64,000 nt of DNA from Alcanivorax sp. DP30. Its GTDB lineage: Bacteria > Pseudomonadota > Gammaproteobacteria > Pseudomonadales > Alcanivoracaceae. Below, one piece after another: positions 42,887-54,000 of this stretch (the stretch's first letter is position 1; the number at the start of each line of letters is the position of its first letter). Both the position numbers and the translations under genes were made by a program. The notes under the pieces are model-generated. The model worked only from the letters and a program-made list of their open reading frames with translations. It was not told the origin of the DNA and did no database searches. The DNA is taken from positions 210,858 to 274,857 of the forward strand of contig NZ_WTUY01000004.1 of the NCBI RefSeq assembly GCF_009882945.1, in the 5' to 3' direction.

Positions 42887-45800
42887 TTAAATCTTCCCGA
42901 CCAGGTTAATAAACGCCCCTTCGTGATCGTAATCCAGATCGGTCAGATCATCGGAGAAGGTGCTGAAGTTGTAACCCACACCCAACTTCAGATTGTCATT
43001 CAAGTGGCGATAGATAGCCGCCAGCATACCGCTCTTGCTGTCTTCTGCATCCGGCAGATCCAACATGCGGCCTTCCAGGGAGGCATCCCACTTGCGGATG
43101 AAGTGCCAGTCGATACGCGCCACATAGAGGCTGGCACGGCTGTCGAAGAATTCCGGATCATCCCGGTCCTGGCTGATCTGGCCCAGACGGTAGGCATACT
43201 TGCCTCCGATGCTCCAGCGACGGGTCAGGTCGTAGATCGCATCCACGGAGAGGATGTGGCTCTTCTGGATGAACTCGGCGCTGGTGTTGTTCACTGTCAC
43301 CTGATCCGCAGTCGGCAGGTTATAGAAGTAAGTGTACTTGGCCAGCACGTTAAGACGGTCGTTATACACGGGACGGTAACCGTAACCGAAGATGGCTTCG
43401 ATAAAGCGGCCATCGTAAAAATCCCCCAGCGAGCTGTCGCTGTCTGAGTAATTCAGACGACCAATCAAACGCCAGTCCGGCGTGAACTGATACTTGAGGC
43501 TATTCTTGGTCAGCCAGGTCTTGCGTTCGGAATCGCTCAGGTTGGACGCTTCCATCTTGTCGATCCGATATTCAAGAATACTCGCCATCTGCACGGCGTT
43601 ATGGCCATAACCCACCTTGAAACCGTACGCCTGGCGCTCCTGCTCAGCACCCGTCTGACGATCACGCAAGGTGCCGAAATCCAGAGTCGCACCGTAATTC
43701 CAGCGATCGTTCGGGGCGATATCCACACCCGTGGCATGAGTCAGGCCAGTGGGCACATCCCCATGACTGTAGCGCTCTTCCAGATACACACTGGTGGTAT
43801 CCGAGTAACGGCTACGCACCCCGGTGGCCATATCGCCACGACGGGCACGCACACCGTTATCGCTACGTTCATTTTCCAGTGAATAGTTCAGGTACAGATT
43901 ACTGCGATCCGATACCTGGAACTCGGTGCCCGCCTCAGCGCCAACGCCCAGATCACCACCGGATACTTCACCATTGGTACGCCAGCGGTCAGTCAGACGC
44001 AGTTCACCACCGGCCCCGAATCGACCATTGTCTTCCTGGTTGCCATCCTTGGAGGCCGTGTCCTGGACATAACCGTAAGCCGCCCAGCGCTTGAGAGAAT
44101 CATAATCACCGCGCAACACCACATCCGTACGATCCCCTTCCACCTGGGTCAGGGGTACGACCACGGAGTTATCCTCGCGCTTCTCCTGACGCACCCCGGC
44201 ACTGACTCGCCATTGTTCATTCAGGCGCTGCCCCACGTTCAGCTCTGCCGCGCTGGTTTCCAGTCCCTGCTCCTGCTCCAGGCTATCCACCTTCACGGTC
44301 ACATCCGTGCTCTTGGTCACCGGCACCTGCAAGGTGGCACCCACCTGCTCGGTGTCCTTGGCGGTAATCTGGCCCGGAGCGGAGTAACCGGCTTCCACTT
44401 CCTGACGATAGGCGGTCACGTTACCGTCCACCGCCTTGTCCCACACATCCCGAAAGCCAACGCTGGCATCTACCCGATTGGCGTCGGCGGTGATGTCTTC
44501 ACCCGGCAATGCCCCATTGCTGACACCGGCAAAATTGTAACCGCCATCGGTGGAGAAAAAGGTGGAGTCGTCAGAACCCTCGCTGGTGGCTAATTCGGTT
44601 TTCACCCAGGTCCGCGCACTCTTGCGCAGGGTTAGATCCACGGATCCCAGATCGCTGCTGGCCTCTTCACTGGAGTTACTGCCAGTCACACCCAGTTTCA
44701 CATGATCGCCAAACCAGTAGTGCATCCGGCCACCCTGGGACAGGTCACTGGTTTCCTCAAAGCTGAAGGTGTACTCATAACGAGCCACCAGGAAAACGTC
44801 GTTGCCACTGCCGGCATCAGTGGAGACCAGCAGTTCATCTGCCATCTTGGGTGACAGCGGCTCGTTGAGCATCACCCGGCCCTGCAGATAATCAATGTCG
44901 TAATCAACACCGGGCACCAGATTCTTCACGGCCAGCACGATGCCGGAATCCTTGTCACGGACTTCCACCCGAACCCGGTCTGACCCTTCCAGCACATCCA
45001 GATGGCGCAGGTAGTAAAGCGAACCACCCGTGCCCCGGAATTCATCACGACCGGCAATGGTGCCCGGATCCGCCACAAAGCCGTCGATCATGAAACGCTG
45101 CTCACCGAAGCTGGTGACGCCAGCGGATTCATAGTGGAACTTACCCCCGTAGAGGCTGCGATCCACCTGCGCCAGAGTGGTGTCCAGATAACTGGTGTGG
45201 AAGTTACCCCACATTCCGTAATCATCATCACGCTGCACTTTCAGATAGAACTTGCCCAGCGTGGGAGCTCCGTCTTCCACGGTGCTGTCATCACCGTAAG
45301 TAGGGAAGTAATAATCCGGATCAATGCGACGGAACATGGCATCCGGTGACTTGTCCATGAAGCCGGAGAACAGTTCATCCACCGGCCCGTCCAGGGTGTC
45401 CGCGCTGGACGTCAGCTGCCAATTATCACCAAACTTTCCGCGAGCGTAGTAAGCCAGTCGACCATAGAGGTTGAATTTGTCGTCATAGTAATCGTCATCG
45501 GTCACCAGCTTGGCCGGGCCGTCTGTTTCACCGTAGGAGGCGGTCACATCGGCCACACCCACATAGAACCAGTCGTTCTTTTCCAGTTCCAGATCACGCA
45601 GGAACAGCTCACCATTACCTTCGTTGTCGATGACCGCCACTTCCACGGTATGCAGACCCGGAGGAAGAATTTCCTCTACCGCAAACTCACCCTCGGCCGC
45701 CACGGGCACACTGCGCCCGGCAACGAAGACTTCACGTCCTTTCGGAATTGCATTGCCGTAAACCCGGATGGTGCCGCCGTTGAGCGGGATATCGGAACGC

Positions 45801-48079
45801 ACCAGACGGTTTTCCCCGTAACCCACTTTCAATTCTTCATCAGGGGTCAGGTACTCATCTTTCTTGTCCGCCAGATCTTCCGGCGTCACTTCGTCCACTA
45901 CCCACAGTGTCTGCGGTGCGGTTTCGTCGTAATGGCCTTCCTTGTCGTAAACCCGTAACAGATAACGCAGATCGGTACCGGAGGTTTTCTCATCCAGTTC
46001 TACCAGCCATTCACCATCACCATTCACCGGCAGTGCCACCACTGCCAGCGGCTCATCACGGACAGACTTACCCAGTTCGAAAATGCGCACTTCTGCCTTG
46101 TCGAGATAGGCCGGGTAGTTGCTATACGCGCGGAACTGCACCAGGTTGTCCGGGCCTTCGGTTTGCGGGTTATCCTGCCCCGCCACGGTATTAGGCCAGG
46201 CGCTCACGTTCAGACGCGGTTTGATTTCCAGGTTATCAAACTTGAACTGGATATCGGTGTCCTCCAGTGCCACGTCGGTACAGCGCTGCACGTCTGCCGA
46301 GCTTTTCAGCGGATCATCAATGGCCTTGCCGTCCACGCTGATGCGCATCAGGTTCAAGGCATAGGGATTGGCCATATCCACTTCGCGGGTCAGGCGCTGA
46401 ATATCCACCCCTTCCAGATCATCCAGCACCGCCAGCTCGTCGTAGATCACTTCCACATCCACGCGGGACAGATCGGATTCCACAAAACCGGCATTGACCA
46501 CATCATCGCTTTGCACGTGGCCGCGACCTTCAAACTCGGTCTGCTCTTCAGTGAGTTTCAGCTGTTTGCTGACTGCGTCCATCACCCGGCGGGCACGCGC
46601 CGTGGACAGCCCTACATCATCGCCATAAACCATGGCGGTACGACGATCCAGACGCTCGTTGCTGGTGTAACCGATAAAACGCAAGCGAACATTGGATTTG
46701 TCTTTCACATCCTCAAGAATGTTGGCCAGACGCGCCATGTAGCCGTCAGCAATGACCGGATCTCCCTGCTTATAGATCACAGGGCGAATCGCGCCGGAGG
46801 GCGGATCATAGGTTCGCGTGACGGTTTCGGCGCCCGCCTCTTCCGGACACATCTGCGGCTCACCGGACAGGGACTGCAGAATATCGTCGTACCAGAATTC
46901 CACTTCTACCCGGCGGTTAAGGGCACGACCGGATTCAGCCTCGTTGGAGGCAATCGGATTACTGCTGCCCTTACCGGTGCTTTCCAGCATGGCAGACGGC
47001 AGTGAAAGCGCATCCTGCAGAGCCAATAATGCCCGACGGGCACGCGCTTTCGACAAACCTTCGTGGCTGCCATAGATACGCGCATCACGACCGGTGATGG
47101 GCGCATTGTCGGTGTAACCAATCAGGCGGATAACCACATTGTCCTTGTTCGCCAGATTCTCCAGCGCCTGCTGGATATGGCTTTGGAAAGAAGCGGGAAT
47201 CTCCACGGACTCATCATTGAAGTGCAGCGGCGGTACCAGATTTTTCACCCGGGTACGCTTGGAATGCCCTTCCTTATAAGTCAGCTTACACACCGTCTCT
47301 ACCCGGCAGACTTTCACCCGGTTGAGCTTTTCTTCCACCACCACTTCTTTTTCGACGGTCTTTCTCTCGACCTCGTCATACCAGACTTCCACTTCCACCC
47401 GGCGGTTTTCCGCACGGCCCGCTGCTGAGTCATTGGACGCCAGCGGCTGGGACTCACCCATGCCTTCATAGGAAATGGATTCTGGTGGCAGATCGAGAGC
47501 CACCTGAAAATATTCTGCTGCGGCACCGGCACGCTCACGGGACAACCCTGTGTTATCACCAAGGCGAGCACGCAGCGCCCCAAACAATGGCACGTTGTCA
47601 GAATGGCCAACAAAGTGCAGACGGACGTTCAGACGCCCACGCATGCTGGCCAACACATCACGCAGCTTTTCCACATAGGAAGCCGGGATTTCCGACACAC
47701 CGGATTCATAGCGAATCGGCGGCACCACATTGGTCAACTTGATGGTCTTGAGGTTTTCCACCTCCTCAGTCTGGGTTTCAATACGATCCCCCAGATTCTG
47801 CTCATAGCGGCCAGGGTCCTGCACCCAGGTCTGATAGTCCACATACAAGGGCAGCTGGCGCTCAACCGCCTCACCGAGAGGGGCCGTTTGGCGGACTTGC
47901 CCCTTGCTCTGCTTTTCGGCCGTAGTTGCCCCGGTCGCTTCCTGTGCCTGCAGCGGTGCGCTCAGCGTCACGGCCAAACCCAGTGCACTGATACGCAGCG
48001 TCTTGCCCAACACCGGAGTCCCCGCAATCAGCAAGGATAGCGTTTTCATTTTTGTCGTTAGCACGGTAAGTCTGCTCAT
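42887..48079 (-). CDS. Giant outer-membrane protein: three OmpA-like domains plus beta-barrel
   Basis: A 1730-residue exported protein. Its ATG overlaps the stop of the upstream giant gene (TAATG), and a GGGGG box precedes it. After a long signal region come three OmpA-like domains at about residues 117-245, 278-405 and 428-547. The first two keep the peptidoglycan-binding Asp (GHSDN, GYTDN) and LS-x-x-RA/ARAR helix; the third has Ser instead of Asp (GYTSN) and is probably degenerate. Residues ~600-860 are beta-sandwich-like. From ~860 to the end, alternating aromatic strands suggest an outer-membrane barrel (for example NLYLNYSLENERSDNGVRAR), with a GVDYDIDYLQGRVMLNEPLS block. It likely anchors or exports the giant adhesin encoded before it. 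Confidence 0.8.
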   Translation of the reverse strand: MSRLTVLTTKMKTLSLLIAGTPVLGKTLRISALGLAVTLSAPLQAQEATGATTAEKQSKGQVRQTAPLGEAVERQLPLYVDYQTWVQDPGRYEQNLGDRIETQTEEVENLKTIKLTNVVPPIRYESGVSEIPASYVEKLRDVLASMRGRLNVRLHFVGHSDNVPLFGALRARLGDNTGLSRERAGAAAEYFQVALDLPPESISYEGMGESQPLASNDSAAGRAENRRVEVEVWYDEVERKTVEKEVVVEEKLNRVKVCRVETVCKLTYKEGHSKRTRVKNLVPPLHFNDESVEIPASFQSHIQQALENLANKDNVVIRLIGYTDNAPITGRDARIYGSHEGLSKARARRALLALQDALSLPSAMLESTGKGSSNPIASNEAESGRALNRRVEVEFWYDDILQSLSGEPQMCPEEAGAETVTRTYDPPSGAIRPVIYKQGDPVIADGYMARLANILEDVKDKSNVRLRFIGYTSNERLDRRTAMVYGDDVGLSTARARRVMDAVSKQLKLTEEQTEFEGRGHVQSDDVVNAGFVESDLSRVDVEVIYDELAVLDDLEGVDIQRLTREVDMANPYALNLMRISVDGKAIDDPLKSSADVQRCTDVALEDTDIQFKFDNLEIKPRLNVSAWPNTVAGQDNPQTEGPDNLVQFRAYSNYPAYLDKAEVRIFELGKSVRDEPLAVVALPVNGDGEWLVELDEKTSGTDLRYLLRVYDKEGHYDETAPQTLWVVDEVTPEDLADKKDEYLTPDEELKVGYGENRLVRSDIPLNGGTIRVYGNAIPKGREVFVAGRSVPVAAEGEFAVEEILPPGLHTVEVAVIDNEGNGELFLRDLELEKNDWFYVGVADVTASYGETDGPAKLVTDDDYYDDKFNLYGRLAYYARGKFGDNWQLTSSADTLDGPVDELFSGFMDKSPDAMFRRIDPDYYFPTYGDDSTVEDGAPTLGKFYLKVQRDDDYGMWGNFHTSYLDTTLAQVDRSLYGGKFHYESAGVTSFGEQRFMIDGFVADPGTIAGRDEFRGTGGSLYYLRHLDVLEGSDRVRVEVRDKDSGIVLAVKNLVPGVDYDIDYLQGRVMLNEPLSPKMADELLVSTDAGSGNDVFLVARYEYTFSFEETSDLSQGGRMHYWFGDHVKLGVTGSNSSEEASSDLGSVDLTLRKSARTWVKTELATSEGSDDSTFFSTDGGYNFAGVSNGALPGEDITADANRVDASVGFRDVWDKAVDGNVTAYRQEVEAGYSAPGQITAKDTEQVGATLQVPVTKSTDVTVKVDSLEQEQGLETSAAELNVGQRLNEQWRVSAGVRQEKREDNSVVVPLTQVEGDRTDVVLRGDYDSLKRWAAYGYVQDTASKDGNQEDNGRFGAGGELRLTDRWRTNGEVSGGDLGVGAEAGTEFQVSDRSNLYLNYSLENERSDNGVRARRGDMATGVRSRYSDTTSVYLEERYSHGDVPTGLTHATGVDIAPNDRWNYGATLDFGTLRDRQTGAEQERQAYGFKVGYGHNAVQMASILEYRIDKMEASNLSDSERKTWLTKNSLKYQFTPDWRLIGRLNYSDSDSSLGDFYDGRFIEAIFGYGYRPVYNDRLNVLAKYTYFYNLPTADQVTVNNTSAEFIQKSHILSVDAIYDLTRRWSIGGKYAYRLGQISQDRDDPEFFDSRASLYVARIDWHFIRKWDASLEGRMLDLPDAEDSKSGMLAAIYRHLNDNLKLGVGYNFSTFSDDLTDLDYDHEGAFINLVGKI

Positions 48080-51000
48080 TACTTGCCACCCCCTTTCAGA
48101 GGCGCGCCGGTTCGCCAGAAGACTTCCGTCTCTATCACCAGCTCGTAGGGGTTCCCCAGCTCGTTCCATTTGCGGGCAATCTGTTTCTTCATGGCCTTGA
48201 GGCGATCCTCCACCAGGCCTTCGTTTTCCCGCTCAGCCATGTAGGCAATACGCAGGACAGATTGTTCTTCGACCAACTGCTCCATGAGCAGAGGCATCCG
48301 CGAAGCCCATTGCATGCGCATCTCGACACTGCCCGGCTCGAATACTGGATCAGCAATGTCCAGACGCACGGCCCGATGCAGCGCTGCGCCGAAGTTGAAC
48401 TTGATCATCTTGCCTCGGGTGGCACGGCGCACCAGCGGGTTTTCGGTGGTCATGCGATAACCGGAAGGCAGGGAACGATCATCCACCTTGAGAATGAAGT
48501 TGGAGCCACGCAGATCGTTGGGAACCACCGCACAGGTGATATGGAAACGGCCATACTGATCGCTGGTCACAATCAGCCCACGGGCGGTCACTGCGCGCAC
48601 ATTCGGCAAGCCCGCTTCACCGTCATCCTGATAGCCGTTCAGGTTGGCATCATCAAAGACCTTGCCAATCACGTCGGAACAGTCGAAGTCCGGATCGGGC
48701 ACCACTCTTACTGTAGCGCTGGCCTGGCCGGACACTGACGCAGCTCCGGACAACGATGTGCGAGCCCGTCGTGTACTACGCGCCTGGAAGACCTGGGCAC
48801 GGTTCACGTACTCGCCTTCCCCCACACCGGCACCGACAATAAACAGCATCTTGAGGGTATGCTCACCAGAGGCACCGAGATCCAGTCCCTGCCAGATCAG
48901 GCGACGCCCCTGCACCTCCGGTTCTACCGGCAGGTCATCCAGTCGCGCAGACCCTTCCACATATTTGAAGCCCGCCGGGAAGTCATCGACGATGGCCAGA
49001 TCATTGAGGCGGCTGCCGTAGCTATTGTTGATGCGAATCACATAGGGCACGAACTCACCGCGACTCACATTAACCACTGACGCCACCTTGCTGATGGTGA
49101 CCGCGCCACTGAGTTTCGGATCCACCGGAATGTGGTTGTTGAAAATCTGCCGACCGTCCACGGCCGCACCGGCCAACATCAGGTTGAGGTAATACCCGGT
49201 CAACGGGCTGTTGGCCGCCACAGAGGTTGGCGGTGCCGCAGCGCTGACCTGCGCCTCACACTCGGCAGACGTCCCGATCGCATCGTCACTACATACCGGC
49301 ACGTCATAGGCTGCGGTCTGCTCCCCGGTGATCGGAGTAATGATGCTCGATTCACCGGCACTGAAGCCGCCACCCGGCGCCTGCACCTGGATACGGTAAT
49401 CCCCCCCGGAGAGACAGGAAGGATCACTGAAGTTCATGTCGAACTTGTAGAAACCCGAAGCCAGTGTCACCTGACCCTGCTGTGCGGGATCATCAAAGCA
49501 GGCTGATGCCACCGGTATGCCGTTGGCAGTCACCATGCTCAATGTGGCTCCTGCCAAGGGCTCGCGGGTGATGGCATTGTAGACCACCCCGTTGGGATCG
49601 ATGGGCAGGTTCAGGTTCTGCACCACCGCATCCGCCACGGCAGTAATGCCGGTGATACGTTGCAACCCATCGGTAAAGGCAGGATCGGAGTCGGTCATGC
49701 CCAACGCCGCAGTGGTAGCCGTGGCCCCCGGCGCTTCAAATCGCAGTTCGTAGCTCGCCCCCGGCTGGGTCTCCGGCAGACCTGCCAGGCTGTAGCTGCC
49801 GTCGTTGGCCGATTGGGTTACCCGTAGCAGAGTATTGTTGCTCCAGACCTGAATTTCCCAATCCACCAGCGGGGTTTCGGTGGCATCAAAGAGGTTGTCA
49901 AAATCCTCGTCATGCCACAGCGAACCACTCAAGGTGGCGGCACCCGGAATAGCCCCCACCTGGATATCTACGGTACTGCTGGCCGTCTGGGTATTGTTGT
50001 TCCAGTACACGTCACCGGTGTTGCTGACGATGGCATCCCAGGGAATGGCGCTGTCCAGGGTCACCCGGAAGCGCAACAAGGCATTGCCCCCCGGTGCCAG
50101 ATCGCCATAGGCCATGCCGTAATCTGCGACCAGCACAGTGCCTTCAGTCACACCGGCAATGCCGCCATTCAGGGTGGCCGAATTGGCGGCAAAGACGCCC
50201 ATGGTCGCCAGCCAGGAAAGGTCATCCTGAATAATCACCTGGGTCGCCGGCACGGTTCCCACATTCGAGACCTGCACCGTGTACTCCAGCTCGGAACCCG
50301 GCATCACCGCGCCACCGCCCACCACGACCACATTTTTCACAATGGCCAGCTGTTGAGCTTCACCCACAGTAATCATGGTGGGCTGGTCACCATTGGAATC
50401 GATACCGTCCTGATCCGACAGTTCGTCCGGCAGTTCTTCACTGCTCATGGTGCCCTGGTTGACGATCACCGTGCCGTTGGCGGTACCGGCATTGATAGTG
50501 ACCCGCAGGGTGACTTCGGCAGTGCTGTTAGCCGCCACGGTGCCGGCGGCCTCACCGACGGAATTCACCGGCATGCCGGACACCAGTGGCGAAGCACCGC
50601 TGAGATCGGCCACCGCCACCGTGTTAAGGGTGGTGCTGGCTGGCACATAGCTGGTGTTAGCCGGCGTCAGATCGGTCAGCATTACATTGGTGGCAGGCTG
50701 ATCCGCGGTGTTGGTTACCGTAAAGGTATACAGCAAGGTGTCGCCCGGATCCGGGGCATTGTTAGCGTTAAGATCATTGGCCAGCACCACGGTTTTCTGC
50801 ACATCCAGCAGCGGCAGATTGCCGACAATATCCACGGTGGGGTCATTCAGCGCCGGGGTGGCCGGATCATCGGAGGGCTGCTCCATGAAGTCGGTACCAC
50901 CATTGCCGGTGCCTGCCACAAAACCCTGGTTGGCAATCAATGTGCCGGGCAACGTATCGCTGTCCACCTGTACATCGAAGGTCACCGTGGCCACGTGATC

Positions 51001-54000
51001 GGCCGGTGCCAGGCTGTCCGCCAGCATCACCCCGGCGGTGACATCCACCGGCCCATTGACCAGCATGCCGCTTTCGATGGCCGACATGCCGGCAGCCGGG
51101 TCGGCAACCGGATCACCGTTCAGCGTGGTGGTGCCCGGCAGGTAAGTGGTGTACTGCGGGATGGCATCACGCAGGAATACATCACGGGCATCTTCATTGC
51201 CGATATTCGCCACGGTAATGGTGTAGCGCAGGGTTTCCCCCGGCTCCAGCACGCCGGGGTCGGCACTGATATCGTCTGACACCTTCTGCACCAACATGCG
51301 TGGTGCTGAATTCACCGTGATCGCGGTGGGATCTTCAGTCCCTCCCAGGGCGGGGTCATCGGTGAGCTGCAGGGTGTTGCCCAGGAACTCGATCCGGCCC
51401 TGATTCAGTATCTCGGTGGCATCATCCAGCACCGCCCCCAGAGTAATGTCGAAAGCCAGCTGGATGGCGTCGCCAGCGTCGCCCTGGGCGGCAAGATTGA
51501 GGTCACGGATGTCCACCAGCCCCTGACCGTTGGTGCCGCCAGCCGGGTCGGAGTTATCGGTGCTACCGGTTGGCAACGAGGCAATCACCAGAGAGCCAGG
51601 CTCAAACCAGCTACCGGCATTCAGCGCCCCCGGATCATCGATGATGGAGAAACCGGTCAGCGATGCCGCACTGGTGTTGGTCACATCAATCACATAGCGC
51701 AGGGTATCGCCAGGGCTGGGCTGGCCATCACCATCCGCATCCACCTGCACACTGACCGTCTTGTCCACCTGCATGGAGGGCAGTACCGGAATCAGTGTGT
51801 GGTAATCCTGCGGGTCCGCCACATCCTCGATCACCTGCTGCAAATCATGATCATAGGTACGACGCACCGGTGCCGTATCGGCAGCGCTGAACCATTCCGT
51901 GGCCGCCGCAAAATTGGTCAGCGTGGCATCGGTAGGAGTGTCCTGATCCAGTTGCGCTTCATAGCTCACCACCAGAATCTGTTCCGGCCCCAATACCGCT
52001 GCAGCACTCTGGCCGTTGATGATCAGTGCACAGGGATCGCCAGGCGCAAAGCTCACCGCATAGTCAGTGCCTTCTGCCAGTGCCGTCACCAGGGTAGTGG
52101 CATCAGCTTCGAAGATACGCACATCAGTGACTACCGGCGGCACATCACACATGCCGCCCTCTGCCAGGGTTGGCAGGTAATCGGTCACCGTGATGTCCCG
52201 TGCCGTGGCGACGATGTCCGTATTCTGTACCGACAGGGTGAACAGTCCCGGCGTGCCGTAGGCAAGGGTGGCCGGGCCATCCTTGGTCATCACCAGGGCC
52301 GGCTCGACAATGGTCATGTCTTCGGAGGTATCGGCCAGGGTGGCGGTATCACCGGCGAAGCTGCCGTAGGAATAACGCGCGGTATTATTGAAGGTGAGCC
52401 CCGCCACATTGGCCGGGTCATCCTGCAGATAGACCGTCAGCTCCACCAGCATCTGCCCCGATGCCGGCACATCCACACCATTGCCGCTGGCCTGATCCAC
52501 CAGGTCCAGTGCGGTGGCCGTACCCTGGTTGCTCATGGCGGACCAGCTGGTGCCACCGTCGAGACTGTAGCGGGCGTCGCTGAAGGCCAGCGCCGCCGCA
52601 GAAGTGGACAGGTCATCCAGTACATGCACATCGCTCAGGGCAATGTTTTCCGCCACCGCGGGCACACGCATCTGGTAAGTGAACGGCACCCCGATTTCGG
52701 CTTCCGGCTGGGTGATGGTTTTATCCAGCGCACCGGCACCCGGGGACGTCAGGCTGGCCGACAGGGCCGCCGTCGGGCCGTAATCTTCCCGCTCACTGGC
52801 GTCACCGTCGGTGGGCACGTCTCCGTTGTCGAAGGAGAAATACAGATTCACCAGCACGCTGTTGTCCAGCGTCAGGCTGGCACCCAGATTCGCATCCGCC
52901 TGGGCGGTATAGACCAGGCGCAGGGTGTCCCCTGCCGGGATGGTCCAGGCATCGGCGGCGCCATCCAGATCCCACTGGGCCAGGCCCGTCACTGGATCAT
53001 AGGTCGGGGCCTGTACCGGTAACGCAGCCCCGGACAACAACTCGATACTCTGGGTGGTCACACCTGCCACTCGCAGACCGGCAGGCAGCACATCCTGAAT
53101 CTGCACATCGTAGGCCGGGGCCTGACCGTTGTTCTGAATATCAACGGTGTAGGCAGCGGCTTCGCCTGCTGTCACCACCGCATCGCCGCCGGTGGCAGTG
53201 GACACGTTGACCGCGATCACGTCCAGCAAGGGCTGATGCACCGCAATGCTGGCCGTGGCCGGAATCGGAGCAACCGGACCACTCACCAGGGTATAGGTCA
53301 GTTCTGCACTGTTGGCGAGGGTCTGCACCAGCGGCTGCTGGCTGAGCGTATCCAGATTCAGCACCCGTGCCTGATAGGTGATCACATAGACGTCGTTGCT
53401 GGCATCGCCATCCACCGGGTTGGTGATATCACCAATGTCGAAAGTGACGGTCTGGCCACTCACCGCCGGTGCCGCCAAGGTTCCTGGCATACCAAACTGG
53501 TCCACACTGACCACTTGCTCGAACGCCATGCCAGCCGGCAGGGTATCGGTCACCGCCAGATCGGTGTGGGCACCTTCCTGCAAGGCAAGCTCAAGGGCAA
53601 AGTTGACCCGGTCACCCACCCGCAACACGGCATCATCAACCGGCAGAAAAGTATCGCTGACCACCTGTTTGCTGAAGGCGGTGCTGTCGGTAGTGGCGAC
53701 CTGACTGCTGTCCGTCGCCACATAGTCATTGAACGCCGGGCTCTCGCTGCCGGTGCGCTCGTAGACACTGCTGCCCGCCAGACTGGTCCAGCGCAGCACC
53801 AGGGTGTTGTTCAATGTCTGGCCGGCACCCACGCTGTCTTGCACAGCCGCCTGATAGGTGAGGTTGAGACTGTTACCTTCCGTCAGGCTGGCCACGTTCC
53901 AGGTGAGCACTTGCGGGGTGCTGATACCGTCACCGGTAATCGTATCCGGCTCACCCAGGTTGGCACTGCCGGTTTCATACACCAGCCCGATATCCAGCGT

